A DNA stretch of 64,000 nucleotides from Cololabis saira (GCF_033807715.1 NC_084596.1:31690879-31754878); one strand, 5' to 3'; shown: positions 26,067-40,025, numbered from the stretch's first letter. Made by a program: numbers and translations. Notes: generated by a model not told the origin, from the letters alone.

Positions 26067-26110
26067 ATTAGGAGGGTGTAGGAGATGGATGGATGGATGG
26101 ATGGATGGAT

Positions 26111-26414
26111 CTTCATATCAACCAGAAGTTGTTACTCATAGATGTGCAAGCTAAATATGCAACATACACAAATGTACCTCCACAAGTTTACTGATATACT
26201 CTTTTGATCTTTGTTTTGTTAAAACGTGGAGCGTTCTTCTCCGAATCCCAGAAGTTACAACGTCCATAATTCAAAAATAATTTTCCATTGAAAGCATTAC
26301 AAACCTTTTTCTAGTGATTTCATGCTCCCTGCCCCACATTTTTTCTTCTGTGACATGTTTTAGGCATCACATTCAAAAAGAGTGTATGTATTTAACAGTA
26401 ACATTTCTTAGTTG
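26111..26414. other. Unique sequence, no gene seen
   Basis: Short AT-rich spacer between the SINE tail and the old RTE copy; nothing recognised. Confidence 0.55.
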
Positions 26415-26965
26415 TCATCCACCCACCCATCCATCAACGTTTGCTCATCCAGGTTCAGGTGGTGGAGGAAGCAGCACAAGCTGATGCCCCAATGTTCTTC
26501 TTCTCATCCGTCTTATCCAGGTCATTCCCAGGCCAGCCCACAAATATAACTTTGCCTTGGCCGCTTTGATTCACAATCTTTTTACAATCTACAATTATTA
26601 AGTTTTATGTTTTATGTAAAGCACTTTGCGTTGCATCTTTATTTGTATGAAAAGTGCTAAACAAATAAAGATTGATTTGATTTGAAATCACTCTAACTCC
26701 AGCAGCACCACATCAAAATAATAAGCAGAAATGAAACCCTGAGATGACCAGCCGGGAACCCATCCACCTCTTGGCTTTGCTTAGAAATTCTATCCATAAA
26801 TGTTACGAGCAACATCAATGACAAAAGGGCAACCTTGTTGGAGTCCAACTCCCACCTGGAACGAATCTAACTTGCTACCAACAAAACTCTCACTCACTGG
26901 TACGGAGACTGAATTTCCCTTAGCTTCAGACCAAGTATCCCATACTCCCTGAGCGCATAGTTGCA
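26415..26965 (-). pseudogene. Old RTE/Rex3-like LINE copy, decayed
   Basis: Compared with the young copy at 34277-36329, this minus-strand segment retains the 3' end with its CATC-rich tail complement (26415-26434), CATTCCCAGGCCAGCC, and part of the RT. On the minus strand the RT part contains a VGLQQGCP motif (motif B region) and, in a shifted frame, MDRISKQSQ. The FADD position is mutated. Roughly 660 bp present in the young copy are missing, replaced by an unrelated LINE tail at about 26545-26690. Heavily mutated, far older than the young copy. Confidence 0.72.
26545..26690 (+). mobile_element. LINE 3' tail fragment
   Basis: Contains GTAAAGCACTTTGCGTTGC and AAAGTGCTAAACAAATAAAG, then GATTTGATTTG. 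This layout (a host-like 3' UTR phrase, AATAAAG, then a short tandem repeat) is typical of LINE 3' ends in fish. No coding part remains. Confidence 0.55.
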
Positions 26966-27586
26966 GATAAATCAGTAGTTGCCAATGCTTTCCTTGTGTG
27001 AGCTAATGTGTTGCCAGAGTGTTAACTTGCTTTTCATTACTTCACCCCTGACTTTAGTATTAGTTTCAGTTATAATTTTATTTAAATGCAATCAATCTTT
27101 GCTGCTGCTTTAATTGTCATGTTTATTAATTGTGGTGTTTTTATTTGCAAATGATGAAGTAGGGTGGTGTTTGGATCCATTCATTGCTAAAAATGTACTC
27201 CATGCAGGGCTGTATAAATCATCCAAAAATAAGTATGTGTATGAATATTTCTGTTTTGGGTTTTTTGTGCAAAGAGTTTCGGGACTGAAACTACACATGA
27301 TTTTGTTTAGTGGGTTGATGACGTTGGGGACGAAACTATATTGAAAAGATGTTAAGACATCTAGTTATCTGTACAAAAGTTTGATTTGATTGAGAAGTGA
27401 AAGCTGGAAAGCTAAATAAAGTTATATAAGGACACTGATGGGCCATCCACATTTAGCCCAAGAATAGATGCCCACAGGCATCCTGAGTGTTGTGGGGAAG
27501 TGTCGACAGCTACAAGTCATTTAATACATAAAACCCAATAATTCAGACGATGCAAAAAAAAAAAAAAACACTCATCCAAGGCAATG
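26966..27586. other. Unique sequence, no gene seen
   Basis: AT-rich spacer with chance open frames; a poly-A tract lies at about 27555-27568. Confidence 0.5.
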
Positions 27587-28362
27587 ACTACGTTTACATA
27601 CAGTCAAAATTTGGGTTATTGCTAATATTCCAGTTACTGAAACATTTGGAATATTCCGTTTACATGCATGAGCAAACAGGGTTATCCCTGTATAAATGGT
27701 GATTAATAATTTGGGATATCTGCATCAAACCAGCGACGCGCGGAGAACATCATGACGCAATTCCCGTCATTTTCGCTTCTTCTTCCTGTATCCAAATTCA
27801 AAACAACAACAATAACAGCAGCACGGCGGATAATTGGACCCGCAGGTACCGTTTTGTTTCTCAGCCCTGTAGTTCGCTTTTTTCAGCGTCTTCCAGCGGT
27901 TCTGGATCTGGACTGCCGTTCGTACAAATCCTGCTTCGCGCAACTTTTCGCTCACCTTTTTGTAAATCTCGCTATCCCGGTACTTTCTACCGTCTACAAA
28001 TGACAAAATGTTCATATCTTTCATTACATTTATGAAGTGATTAGTCTCCTCCTGGTCTTGCGTTTCGCCGTGTTTATAAAAACTTCCTGGACTCAAAAGA
28101 CCAAGATTCCTTGTGAAAAGAACATGCGCAGAAAACAAATTCATGTTCCTTTTGATGGGGATATCCCGTTAGACGTTTACATGACCAAATATTCAGGTTA
28201 TAAAAGGAGTAACCCAGGGGTCATATTTGGGTTTTTAAAAACCGGAATATGAGCAAATTCGGATTATTCAAAGGGGTTATTGGTGTTTACATGGCCGTGC
28301 AAAACCGGGTTATTGCTAATATTCCGGTTTTAAAAGGGTTATTGACTGCATGTAAATGCAGT
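27587..28362. mobile_element. Inverted-repeat transposon encoding a Myb/SANT-like domain (Harbinger-like)
   Basis: Ends are related inverted repeats: ACTACGTTTACATACAGTCA on the left and, read on the minus strand, ACTGCATTTACATGCAGTCA on the right (three mismatches). A 19-bp word GGGTTATTGCTAATATTCC occurs near both ends in the same orientation (27613-27631 and 28307-28325). The interior carries the Myb/SANT-like frame at 27767-28144. No transposase ORF is present, so this is a deletion derivative. PIF/Harbinger assignment rests on the companion Myb-like protein; no convincing target-site duplication was found. Confidence 0.65.
27767..28144 (-). CDS. Myb/SANT-like DNA-binding domain protein, transposon-derived, partial
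   Basis: A 125-codon frame. Residues about 28-100 form a Myb/SANT (trihelix-like) domain: EETNHFINVMKDMNIL (helix 1), RKYRDSEIYKKVSEKLREAG (helix 2), and VRTAVQIQNRWKTLKKAN (recognition helix). PIF/Harbinger elements encode such a protein next to the transposase, and the Myb-like protein helps the transposase reach the nucleus and bind termini. The C-terminal end runs into Cys-rich and Lys-rich sequence, where it probably leaves the original frame. It may not be expressed. Not a recognised host gene. Confidence 0.6.
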   Translation of the reverse strand: MNLFSAHVLFTRNLGLLSPGSFYKHGETQDQEETNHFINVMKDMNILSFVDGRKYRDSEIYKKVSEKLREAGFVRTAVQIQNRWKTLKKANYRAEKQNGTCGSNYPPCCCYCCCFEFGYRKKKRK

Positions 28363-30850
<2,488 letters not shown>

Positions 30851-31127
30851 GTGTGTGTACATCACGATGTCTGTCACTGATTAAATTCAGAATTTATTGA
30901 CCGCACTTAAACCACTTCACAAAAAAAAGAATGAAGAAAATACACATTTCAGTGCTCGTTTTATCAACTTCTTCTATGTAAACATGGGCATACAGTATAT
31001 CAGTGCTGCTTAACCAGAATCAAATTGTTTTATAAAAACTGACAAATACTCACTGCACATTGTTTACGTAATATGAAATTAATACTAAAAAAAAAATAGA
31101 TATTCAAATTTTAATATATATATACCG

Positions 31128-31204
<77 letters not shown>
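31128..31204. repeat. Compound (GT)n(TA)n(TG)n microsatellite
   Basis: About 12 GT units (31128-31151), then about 22 TA units (31151-31195), then a few TG units. Confidence 0.93.
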
Positions 31205-31205
<1 letters not shown>

Positions 31206-32629
31206 ATATAATATATGATTTTGTGGTTTTAATCGTGTAAACTTCAAATTTCAATCAGAAAACTTTAAAATTCCACACTGTAGTATGGTTATAGACGCAT
31301 TGTTACTCCTGCTTATTCTGACTGAACATGTTCCATTAATGGCTTTAACTAACTATTGATTATGTCGACTGTTAACACAAATGCCTCTGTATTTAGTATG
31401 TGTATACCTAAGAGGATGGGCATGCATCCATATTGGAGAACTGCCTTCAGTCTAGTTTTGCTGGCTTTTTTCAATGCTAGTTGCATGTATGTAAGCAAAA
31501 CATTAAATAATAGGCACTGATATATGAAAAAAATGTTAATACTATTATTTTTTTCATTGAATGACACTTTTCTTAAATTTGACCTGGCAGAATACTGAAC
31601 TGTCCTATTGTCTCCCCAGGAAGTTGTTTGAATTACACCTGTTTGTTTTTCCGCTGGTAGTTCTTTATTTAGTCATTGCATTTGACAGTCTCTAAGCATC
31701 TCTAAACATAGGACTCTAAATCTAGAGAAATTGAAGAACATCATTTTAGATCCACATGATGCTTTAATGAGAAAACCCAATACAAAATTTTTTAGATAAA
31801 TAATGAGTCTTCTAAGATTAATTTGCAAAGCCCTGTCTCACTGTTTTTGGCTTTTACATTGTTATACCGTGGTGGTGTGCATTTGCTGCTGTTTCTGGGC
31901 TACAGTTGGTCAGCGCCAAGTGGGACGGACTGTGATTCAGTGCCAGAAATGGGGACAAGGTCAGCCAAGCACAATGGAACCATTGCCAAAATGTGCCCAA
32001 AACTCAGTTAATTAACCAAGATTTTATAATTATGTTCACTGCAATAATATGATCTTGAGGGGATGAAGTGCAAAAGTAATCATCAGCATTTATCCAGTCC
32101 CCTGGTGATTAATTGGAAAGCATGATTAGATCTAGAAAAGAATCCTCGTCACAATGTATCTAATAATCTTAAAGTGAAATATGCCTTGATGATGTTAATA
32201 TCTGAACTGCATGGATTTATTAGCAACCTCAGGATTTCGATGGTTTACTGTGATAAAGATCTTCTTACATCCATGCTTCACAGTATATGAGGTTCATCCC
32301 CCAAAAGATGTCTTTGGTTCAAGCAAAAGGTCTTTATTCATTTGAAAATTGTAGTCTTGCTCTACTCTTCTTTGTTAGATAGCAAAAGCTTTTTGATTGA
32401 ACACCATGCAAGCCAAAATCATGCAACTTTTATTCTCAATATAGACACATTGACTTTTGACTGCAACATTCACAAGATATCTGGTTTTTCAAAAAGAAAT
32501 GATTTTGGGGTTCTTGGAGTCTTCCTTTTGCACCAAACCTTTGTATCTTTGGGCAGCTCGTGCTGGCAGTAATTTGAAATCTTAATCATTAGGAAGATAT
32601 TTTTTTAGCAGTGGAGTGATTGATTTCAT
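31205..32629. other. Unique sequence, no gene seen
   Basis: AT-rich non-coding DNA with chance frames only. Confidence 0.55.
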
Positions 32630-32757
32630 ATAATTTCAATTCAATTTTATTCATAGGCTGTTTATTTTTAGATTTTAGATCTAAAAATCCAAAAATTGTC
32701 AAGTTGTCTCTGAGTGCTTTCCAGAGACTCCGACTATGACCCCCCCCAAGCAATTAT
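32630..32757 (+). repeat. Fish dispersed repeat fragment
   Basis: Starts with TCAATTCAATTTTATTCATA and ends near CCCCCCCAAGCAATTATTAC, with TTTCCAGAGACTCC between. The opening matches the 'CAATTCAATTTTATTTATA' phrase of a common fish dispersed repeat. Class not resolved. Confidence 0.45.
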
Positions 32758-32761
32758 TACA

Positions 32762-33396
<635 letters not shown>

Positions 33397-33404
33397 CCTT
33401 AACA

Positions 33405-34125
33405 CAGTGGTTCCCAAACTTTTTTTGCCAGGCCCCCCTTTTGTACGTAACAGAATTTTCGAGCCCCCCCCCCCCGACCCCAACACAGACACACACACAT
33501 CTTTTGCATTCAAATGCGACTGCAATTTATTTCATATATTGAACATATGTGCGAAAAAAACTGTCCATCTCTGTAAACATAGATTTTCAACCTGACCAGC
33601 TCACAGAGATTGAAACAACAACAATACAAACAGGAGCCAAAATCTGAACATTTGCTCTACAAAAATTACACCTTTAATCCCCACATCTTTTCAGTGATGT
33701 GAGTGGGCTTGCTTCATATGTGCAACACATTTCTTTTTTTTCCTTTTTATTGTACAATACAGTATGCATTACTTTCATACATATTTTTTCAAAAATAACC
33801 AGCTTCTTGAGGAAAAAAACCCAGCAGCAACAGCTAAACAAATAATCAAAATTTCAACAATTGCTCTGCAAAAATGTCAGCTTTAATCCCCACACCTTTC
33901 CAGTGACTGGCGTGGGCCCATGTTACAGATCCTCTCAAACCGGGTTGCAGGTGAGAGATTACCACATGCATTTACCTTCCAGTAGCACCGGGTAGTTGTG
34001 GGGCCTGAAGCAGCAGGTCCTGGTTAGATTCCCGCCGGCCAGACCATCTTCCCCCTATTTCCTGTCTCTCTCTCACTGCACATATGTATTGAATGCAAAA
34101 TCTAAAGAAATAAAAAATCTTAAAA

Positions 34126-34163
<38 letters not shown>

Positions 34164-34219
34164 TACCTTCCAACCTCGCAGCCCCCCCCGCAATAGCGCC
34201 GCGCCCTTTGGGACCACTG
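33405..34219. mobile_element. Non-autonomous hAT transposon, CAGTGGT type, with 8-bp TSD
   Basis: Left end CAGTGGTTCCCAAA, right end the inverse of CAGTGGTCCCAAAG. CCTTAACA is duplicated on both sides (33397-33404 and 34220-34227), exactly 8 bp as expected for hAT. Total 815 bp, of which 33982-34163 is a later SINE insertion. No transposase frame. It lies only about 50 bp from the RTE insertion. Confidence 0.9.
33982..34163 (+). mobile_element. tRNA-derived SINE nested in the hAT element
   Basis: Flanked by TACCTTCCA on both sides (33973-33981 and 34164-34172), a 9-bp target-site duplication. The head holds a B box GGTTAGATTCC (one change from consensus). The body contains TTTCCTGTCTCTCTCTCAC, also recognisable in the SINE at 40021-40172. 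The end is A-rich, followed by a 30-nt T run (34129-34158). Confidence 0.68.
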
Positions 34220-34276
34220 CCTTAACACATGATCAAAAACTTAAAAGAAATATATTGTGCCTTTTTTCTTTAAACA

Positions 34277-36329
34277 TCCATCCATCCATCCATTGTCCAC
34301 CGCATTATCCGAGTCCGGGTCGCGGGGGCAGCAGTCGGAGCAGGGATCCCCAGACTTCCCTCTCCCCGGACACTTCCTCCAGCTCTTCCGGGGGGACTCC
34401 AAGGCGTTCCCAGGCCAGCCGAGTGACGTAGTCACTCCAGCGTGTCCTGTGTCTTCCTCGGGGCCTCCTCCCGGTGGGACATGCCCGGAACACCTCACGA
34501 GGGAGGCGTCCAGGGGGCATCCTATACAGGTGCCCGAGCCACCTCAGCTGGCTCCTCTCGATGTGGAGGAGCAGCGGCTCTACTCCGAGCTCCTCCCGGG
34601 TGACAGAGCTCCTCACCCTATCTCTAAGGGAGCGTCCAGCCACCCTGCGGAGGAAACTCATTTCGGCCGCTTGTATCCGGGATCCCGTTCTTTCGGTCAT
34701 GACCCAGAGTTCATGACCATAGGTGAGGGTGGGAACGTAGATCGACCGGTAAACCGAGAGCTTTGCCTTTCGGCTCAGCTCCTTCTTCACCACGACGGAC
34801 CGATACAATGACCGCATTACTGCGGCCGCCGCACCGATCCGCCTGTCGATCTCGCGCTCCGTTCTCCCCTCACTCGTGAACAAGACCCCAAGATACTTAA
34901 ACTCCTCCACCTGAGGCAGGAACTCTCCCCCGACCTGGAGGGTGCAAGCCACCTTTTTCCGGTCGAGAACCATGGCCTCAGACTTAGAGGTGCTGATTCT
35001 CATCCCAGCTGCTTCACACTCGGCTGCAAACCGCCCCAGTGCATGCTGAAGGGCCTGGCTCGAGGGAGCCAACAAGACCACATCATCTGCAAAAAGCAGA
35101 GATTAAATCAAGTGGCTCCCGAACCGTACCCCCTCCGTCACTTGGCTGCGCCTAGAAATTCTGTCCATAAAAATAATGAACAGAACCGGTGACAAAGGGC
35201 AGCCCTGCCGGAGTCCAACACGCACCGGGAACAGGTCTGACTTACTGCCGGCAATGCGAACCAAGCTCCTGCTCCGGTCATACAGGGACCGTACAGCCCT
35301 CAGCAGAGGGCCTCCGACCCCATACTCTCGGAGCACCCCCCACAGGATGCCACGTGGGACAAGTCCACAAAACACATGTGGACTGGTTGGGCAAACTCCC
35401 ATGCGCCCTCGAGCACCCTGCGGAGGGTGTAGAGCTGGTCCAGCGTTCCACGGCCAGGGCGAAAACCGCATTGTTCCTCTTGAATCCGAGGTTCGACTAT
35501 CGGCCGAATTCTCCTCTCCAGCACCCTGGAATAGACTTTCCCCGGGAGGCTGAGGAGTGTGATTCCCCGGTAGTTGGAACACACCCTCCGGTCCCCCTTT
35601 TTGAAGAGAGGGGCCACCACCCCGGTTTGCCAGTCCAGAGGCACTGTCCCCGACTGCCACGCGATGCTGCAGAGGCTTGTCAGCCACGACAGCCCCGCAA
35701 CATCCAGAGACTTGAGGTACTCAGGGCAGATCTCATCCACCCCCGGTGCCCTGCCACTGAGGAGCTTCCGAACTACCTCAGTGACTTCAGCTTGGGTGAT
35801 GAATGAATCAACCTCTGAATCCTCAGCCTCTGCTTCCTCGACGGAAGGCGTGGCAGTGGGATTGAGAAGTATTCCTTCCACCGCCCGACGATGTCCCCAG
35901 TCGAGGTCAACAGCTCCCCTCCTCCACTGTAAACAGTGTTGGTGGAGCACTGCTTCCCCCTCCTGAGGCGCCGGATGGTTTGCCAGAATTTCCTCGAGGC
36001 CGACCGGTAGTCCTCCTCCATGGCCTCCCCGAACTTTTCCCAGACCCGAGTTTTTGCTTCCGCGACCGCCCGGGCTGCAGTCCGCTTGGCCTGCCGGTAC
36101 CCGTCAGCTGCCTCGGGAGTCCGCCGAGCTAGCCAGGCTCGGTAGGACTCCTTCTTCAGCTTGACGGCATCCCTTACTTCCGGTGTCCACCACCGGGTTC
36201 GGGGATTGCCGCCGCGACAGGCGCCGGAGACCTTACGGCCGCAGCTCCGGACGGCCGCGTCAACAATGGAAGTGGAGAACATGGTCCATTCGGACTCAAT
36301 GTCTCCGGCCTCCCTCGGAATCCTCAGAA
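34277..36329 (-). mobile_element. 5'-truncated RTE/Rex3-like LINE with 14-bp TSD
   Basis: The element is bounded by a perfect 14-bp duplication TTTTTCTTTAAACA (34263-34276 and 36330-36343). On the minus strand it starts inside the linker between endonuclease and RT and ends in (GATG)n, the tail type described for Rex3/RTE elements. The endonuclease is lost through 5' truncation, the usual product of target-primed reverse transcription. Because TSD and tail are intact this is a fairly recent insertion, yet the coding part is broken (see the pseudogene entry). Confidence 0.9.
34305..36282 (-). pseudogene. RTE-clade reverse transcriptase, disrupted
   Basis: Minus-strand order of domains: linker (NPRTRWWTPEV), RT fingers (GRAPGVDEICPEYLK, SNYRGITLLS), motif A (FVDL), motif B (GLRQGCPLSPVLF), motif C FADD (35082-35093), thumb (FKYLGVLFTSEGR), then the C-terminal region (SQLRWLGHLYRMPPGRLPRE, DYVTRLAWERLGV). 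Three lesions: a frame change near 35860-35900; a deletion of about 19 nt right after FVDL (near 35350), removing the rest of motif A and shifting frame; and an in-frame TAA at 35103-35105, four codons before the FADD motif. It cannot make active RT. The name is by recalled family features. Confidence 0.85.
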
Positions 36330-36343
36330 TTTTTCTTTAAACA

Positions 36344-36969
36344 GGTTAGCACAATTTTCTGAGGTCCTAATGAAAGGTCTGTGACATGGGTAAAGCTCAA
36401 AACTGCCTTTCAGCCATGTGTTTACAGTTCTGCTCACAGCAGGTTTATGAGGTAGACTCAACTACTCCATTTCACTCTATTTTCCACTTCTGATGAATGA
36501 GCCTCTTTGTTTGTGTACAATGCCTTGAGAGGATATTATTGTGAAGTGGTGCGATACGAGTAAAGTGAAAGTGAATTCTAAGGTCTGTCATTCAGATTTG
36601 TGCTACTTACTTGGCGTACAAAAAAATGCAGCCTTATGTGACGATGGATGGGGAGAAAGATGGGAAATCTGGTACTGAGATGTCACAAATCTGGATGGAT
36701 CACTCAATGGCTTATTCAGACCAAGAGGCATCAAACAAAGAGGGTTATGTAATGTTTGAGTTTTGGACTTGGTAGTTGCTTCAGCTGACGTGCACAGTGG
36801 ATGCTAGTCATCATTGGATATATGCAAAAAATCAAGAAAAACATTCCTAGATAGACGATGCACATACACTCTGTCCTGAGGACTTGGTCTGAGGACGACA
36901 TGCCGACATGGCTGGTGGCTGGCTGTGGGTGCCACTATGAGTCACACTCGTACTGCTGCTGTGCAAAGT

Positions 36970-36970
<1 letters not shown>
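36344..36970. other. Mostly unique; one LINE-tail-like phrase
   Basis: About 36505-36575 (TGTACAATGCCTTGAGAGG, ATACGAGTAAAGTGAAAGTG) resembles a decayed LINE 3' tail. The rest is unremarkable, with no gene. Confidence 0.45.

Positions 36971-37041
<71 letters not shown>
36971..37041. repeat. (AC)n microsatellite
   Basis: About 35 AC units. Confidence 0.96.
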
Positions 37042-37045
<4 letters not shown>

Positions 37046-38074
37046 GTACCTTTGCAGCAAGCAGAACTCCCTGCTGGTTCATACTCCTGTCACCATAGGA
37101 GTGATGTAAAAACATTAATGGAGCTTCAGGGATCTTTCATAATTTTGATTCATAAACACTTTCACTTTCTTCTCACAAGAGACTATGCGAGATGTGTGAT
37201 GAAAACACTAGGAAATTATTACATTATTGTAAGAAGTTTATTAGACAAAGACATACAGCAAAAATAAACAGCTGACATGATAAGCAACATGTGGTTGTCC
37301 TACAAACGCCATTTGTATGGCAAAGTTATAGCCCTCTTTTTGTCTTTAACATTTGCGGCTGGATTTCATTTCTTTTCAGTCTCAAGAGTGCCCTGACATA
37401 TGAACCCGAGGCTCTAACTGAGATACAAACACATATATAACAGTTTCCCACGACAATTACATACTCGAAAATGAAAAAACTCTCTATTATAGCTTTGCTA
37501 CAGATTTCGAAAACAAAATTATTCTCCAAGGACAAAAGTAGCTGCACTCATCAAGAGGCTTTACTTTCATGAATCTTCCAGAAACTGCATAAGACCAGCA
37601 TGCAGCATATGGATACATATAACCTTTTTCTTTTATTTTTTTATCACAGATAAATCTTTGGATGTGTTCCCCCAATTCCTTTATTGTTCATAAAATGTCT
37701 GGAAATACTGCAAAAATGCCTTTAATAACAAATTGATATATTTGCTCATTATCAGCTGTCAAAAAAGAGCATTGGTTTTGTAAACTCGGGGGAGATGTCT
37801 CTGTATTGAAACCGTAAAGAGTAAATCTTTGTGAAGAACAACAAAGAAGAGGGAAAGACAGGAAGGAAATAACACGCCTTCATTAACATCTCAGGTCATC
37901 CACATTAGATTTACTCTGTTGCTTTACAACTATATTATTTCAGAAATAATAATATGAATATTACATAGAAACCATAGAAATCCAACCTCAGCATGACTAA
38001 ATAAGTGAAAATACTGCAGGCTACTTGGTAGGATGTTCTGTAGGGTTGCAAGTCAATATAGCATAAACACTGTA
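37042..38074. other. Unique sequence, no gene seen
   Basis: AT-rich non-coding DNA with chance frames only. Confidence 0.55.
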
Positions 38075-38465
38075 TACACTCACTGGCCACTTTATTAGGT
38101 ACACCTGTCCAACTGCTCTTTAACACACATTTCTAATCAGCCAATCACATTCCTGCAACTCAATGCATTTAGACATGTAAACATGGTCAAGACGATCTGC
38201 TGCAGTTCAAACCGAGCATCAGAATGGGGAAGGGAAGGGATTTAAATGACTTTGAACGTGGCATGGTTATAGGTGCCAGACGGGCTGGTCTGAGTATCTC
38301 AGAAACTGTTGATTTACTGGGATTTTCACCCACCATCTTTAGGGTTTACAGAGAATGGTCCAAAAAAAGAGATAATATCCAGTGAGCGGCAGTTCTGTGG
38401 GCACAAATGCCTTGTTGATGCCAAAGATCAGAGGACAGTGCCCAGACTGGTTCGATCTGAAGACA

Positions 38466-38849
38466 AAAGTGTGGCAGGGTGGAGGATTGGGCGTGGTCTG
38501 CGAACTGTCTCACCGGCCCGAACTGGAAAACCCTGTGGCCTCAGGCCAGGAGGCTCAGATGGCAGTCCTTGGCTTCCTCTCCCACTCCGGGGTGGGTGGG
38601 GTTGGCCAGGCCGGATGGTCCCCGTCCTGAGTTGGGCAATGGGGGTGTGTGGCAGGGTGGAGGATTGGGCGTGGTCTGCGGGGGAGCAGCCACTCAGCTG
38701 ATTGGGCACACCTGTGCCCAATCTGTCACGACGGCTGCGGGTGTATGTGTGTGTCTGGTGACCGACAGGTACCAATAAACCATTTCTCCGCTAAAAACAC
38801 GTGTCTTCATTCCTGTCGGCTGACCCCAGTAGCACGAGTAGGCTACAAA
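38466..38849 (+). mobile_element. LTR-retrotransposon fragment (LTR plus internal 3' end) inside the Tc1 relic
   Basis: A 30-bp-plus word starting TGTGGCAGGGTGGAGG occurs at about 38468 and again at about 38646, 178 bp apart. The second copy begins right after a purine-rich GCAATGGGGG tract and runs about 200 bp to CTACAAACA, with AATAAA at about 38774: TG...CA ends, a polypurine-tract-like neighbour and a poly-A signal, like a 3' LTR. The first copy would be the start of a mostly deleted 5' LTR. Gypsy-like is a guess; no gag or pol domain is present. Confidence 0.5.
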
Positions 38850-39189
38850 CAGTAACTCAAATAACCACTTGTTACAACCGAGGTATGCAGAAGAGCATCT
38901 CTGAACGCACGACACGTCCAACCTTGAGGCGGATGGGCTACAGCTGGAAAAGACCACACCGGGTGTCACTCCTGTCTGCTGCGACATTTGTATAGTAGGG
39001 TCAGAATGTTTTTTTTTTAGTACGTTACTGGTTATACGAGGAATTTGTTTTTGGCGTAGTTGGTGCAACATATTTTGTTAACTATTTTATTCATGGTAAG
39101 TGTTTCAGTGAGTTGAATGAAAGAGCGGTCCAACAATGCGCATGTGATCACAGTGCGAGCTGAGCATTAATGTAACGCATAGAGTGCAG

Positions 39190-39475
39190 GTGAAGTGTCA
39201 TGTCAGAGGTAGGGTGTGGGGGAGAGGAAGAGTGTCAGGGTGGGCCCCGGCCCTGGTCAATAAGGCTAGCGGCAGATGGGAAGAAACTGTTTTTGTGGCG
39301 TGAGGTTTTGGTCCTGGTGGACCGCAGGGGAGACTCTCAAAGACAAGGCAAGGCAAGTTTATATGTATAGCACAAGGTAATTCAAAGTGCTTTACATCAA
39401 CATTAAAAGCGGCAAGACACAATTAAAACATAAATAACAAATAAAATGAAGTAAAATAATACAAAGCACAAGTTG
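39190..39475. repeat. Fish dispersed repeat fragments within the Tc1 relic
   Basis: 39270-39325 contains GGGAAGAAACTG and GTGGCGTGAGGTTTTGGTCC, and 39344-39420 contains CAAGGCAAGGCAAGTTTATA and TTCAAAGTGCTTTACATC. Both phrases belong to dispersed repeats common in teleosts. They interrupt the transposon sequence, which resumes at about 39527. Confidence 0.5.
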
Positions 39476-39989
39476 TTAAAAAGTAAGGGCAGTAGAGTAC
39501 AGCAGGTACACATCACATTCTTAAAATGGCGAGAATTACGTTTCTATACGGTCAAAACGTACAAAGACCGGGTCAAATACATTATTACAAAAGTAATCTG
39601 TAACAATTCACACGGTGAATTAAACCAATTTGACAATTCTATGCCACAATACTATTATGTCAATATGGACCAAACTCTCAGAGGAATGTTTCCAGTATCT
39701 TGTTGAATCTACTGTATGCCATGAAGGATTAAGGCAGTTCTGAAGGCAAAGTGTACCTAATAAAGTGGCCGATGAATGTATGTGCACTCGTGCCTTAACA
39801 CTGCACAGATAATGTATATGCAATTAATTGCTCATTGACCTCCTAATACAATTTTACAGCCTCAGATCCTACATTATTATTATTAGATTTTATGCAATGT
39901 TTTGTGTAAAGATCATTAAACTTAGACATAGCATGGAAAGTTGCAAATAAAAACAGAGTAATGAATTGGATATCAAATAAGCCATGATA

Positions 39990-39991
<2 letters not shown>

Positions 39992-40025
<34 letters not shown>

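Larger units (their letters stand above)
24744..26110 (+). mobile_element. V-SINE/L2-type 3' tail split by a hAT element
   Basis: 24744-24819 matches the 3' part of the V-SINEs (CAGGCTCCAGCAG, CTCCGTGACCCTG). It resumes after the hAT insertion at 26067 with a (GATG)n tail up to 26110. The 5' portion is missing. The break point is marked by a duplicated ATTAGGAG. Confidence 0.75.
38077..39778 (+). mobile_element. Tc1/mariner-type transposon relic with nested repeats
   Basis: Terminal inverted repeats share GGCCACTTTATTAGGTACAC (left 38087 onward, right in inverse near 39754-39773), and TA flanks the ends (38075-38076 and 39779-39780). Transposase remains on the plus strand. From ATG at 38224 the frame contains GRDLNDFERGMVIGARRAGL and a helix-turn-helix SISETVDLLGFSPTIFRVY. 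After an indel in an A-run near 38366 it continues in another frame (SSERQFCGHKCLVDA). It resumes at about 38850 with TTCYNRGMQK and RTTRPTLRRMGYS, and its end is visible near 39690-39750. Inserted sequences break it at 38466-38849 and 39190-39475. Confidence 0.82.

Noticed and set aside
35176..35966. Long plus-strand frames opposite the RTE element
   Set aside because: Antisense shadows of the GC-rich RT coding sequence on the minus strand.
38479..38778. Overlapping proline/glycine-rich frames
   Set aside because: They lie in the LTR-like insertion and are not conserved coding sequence.
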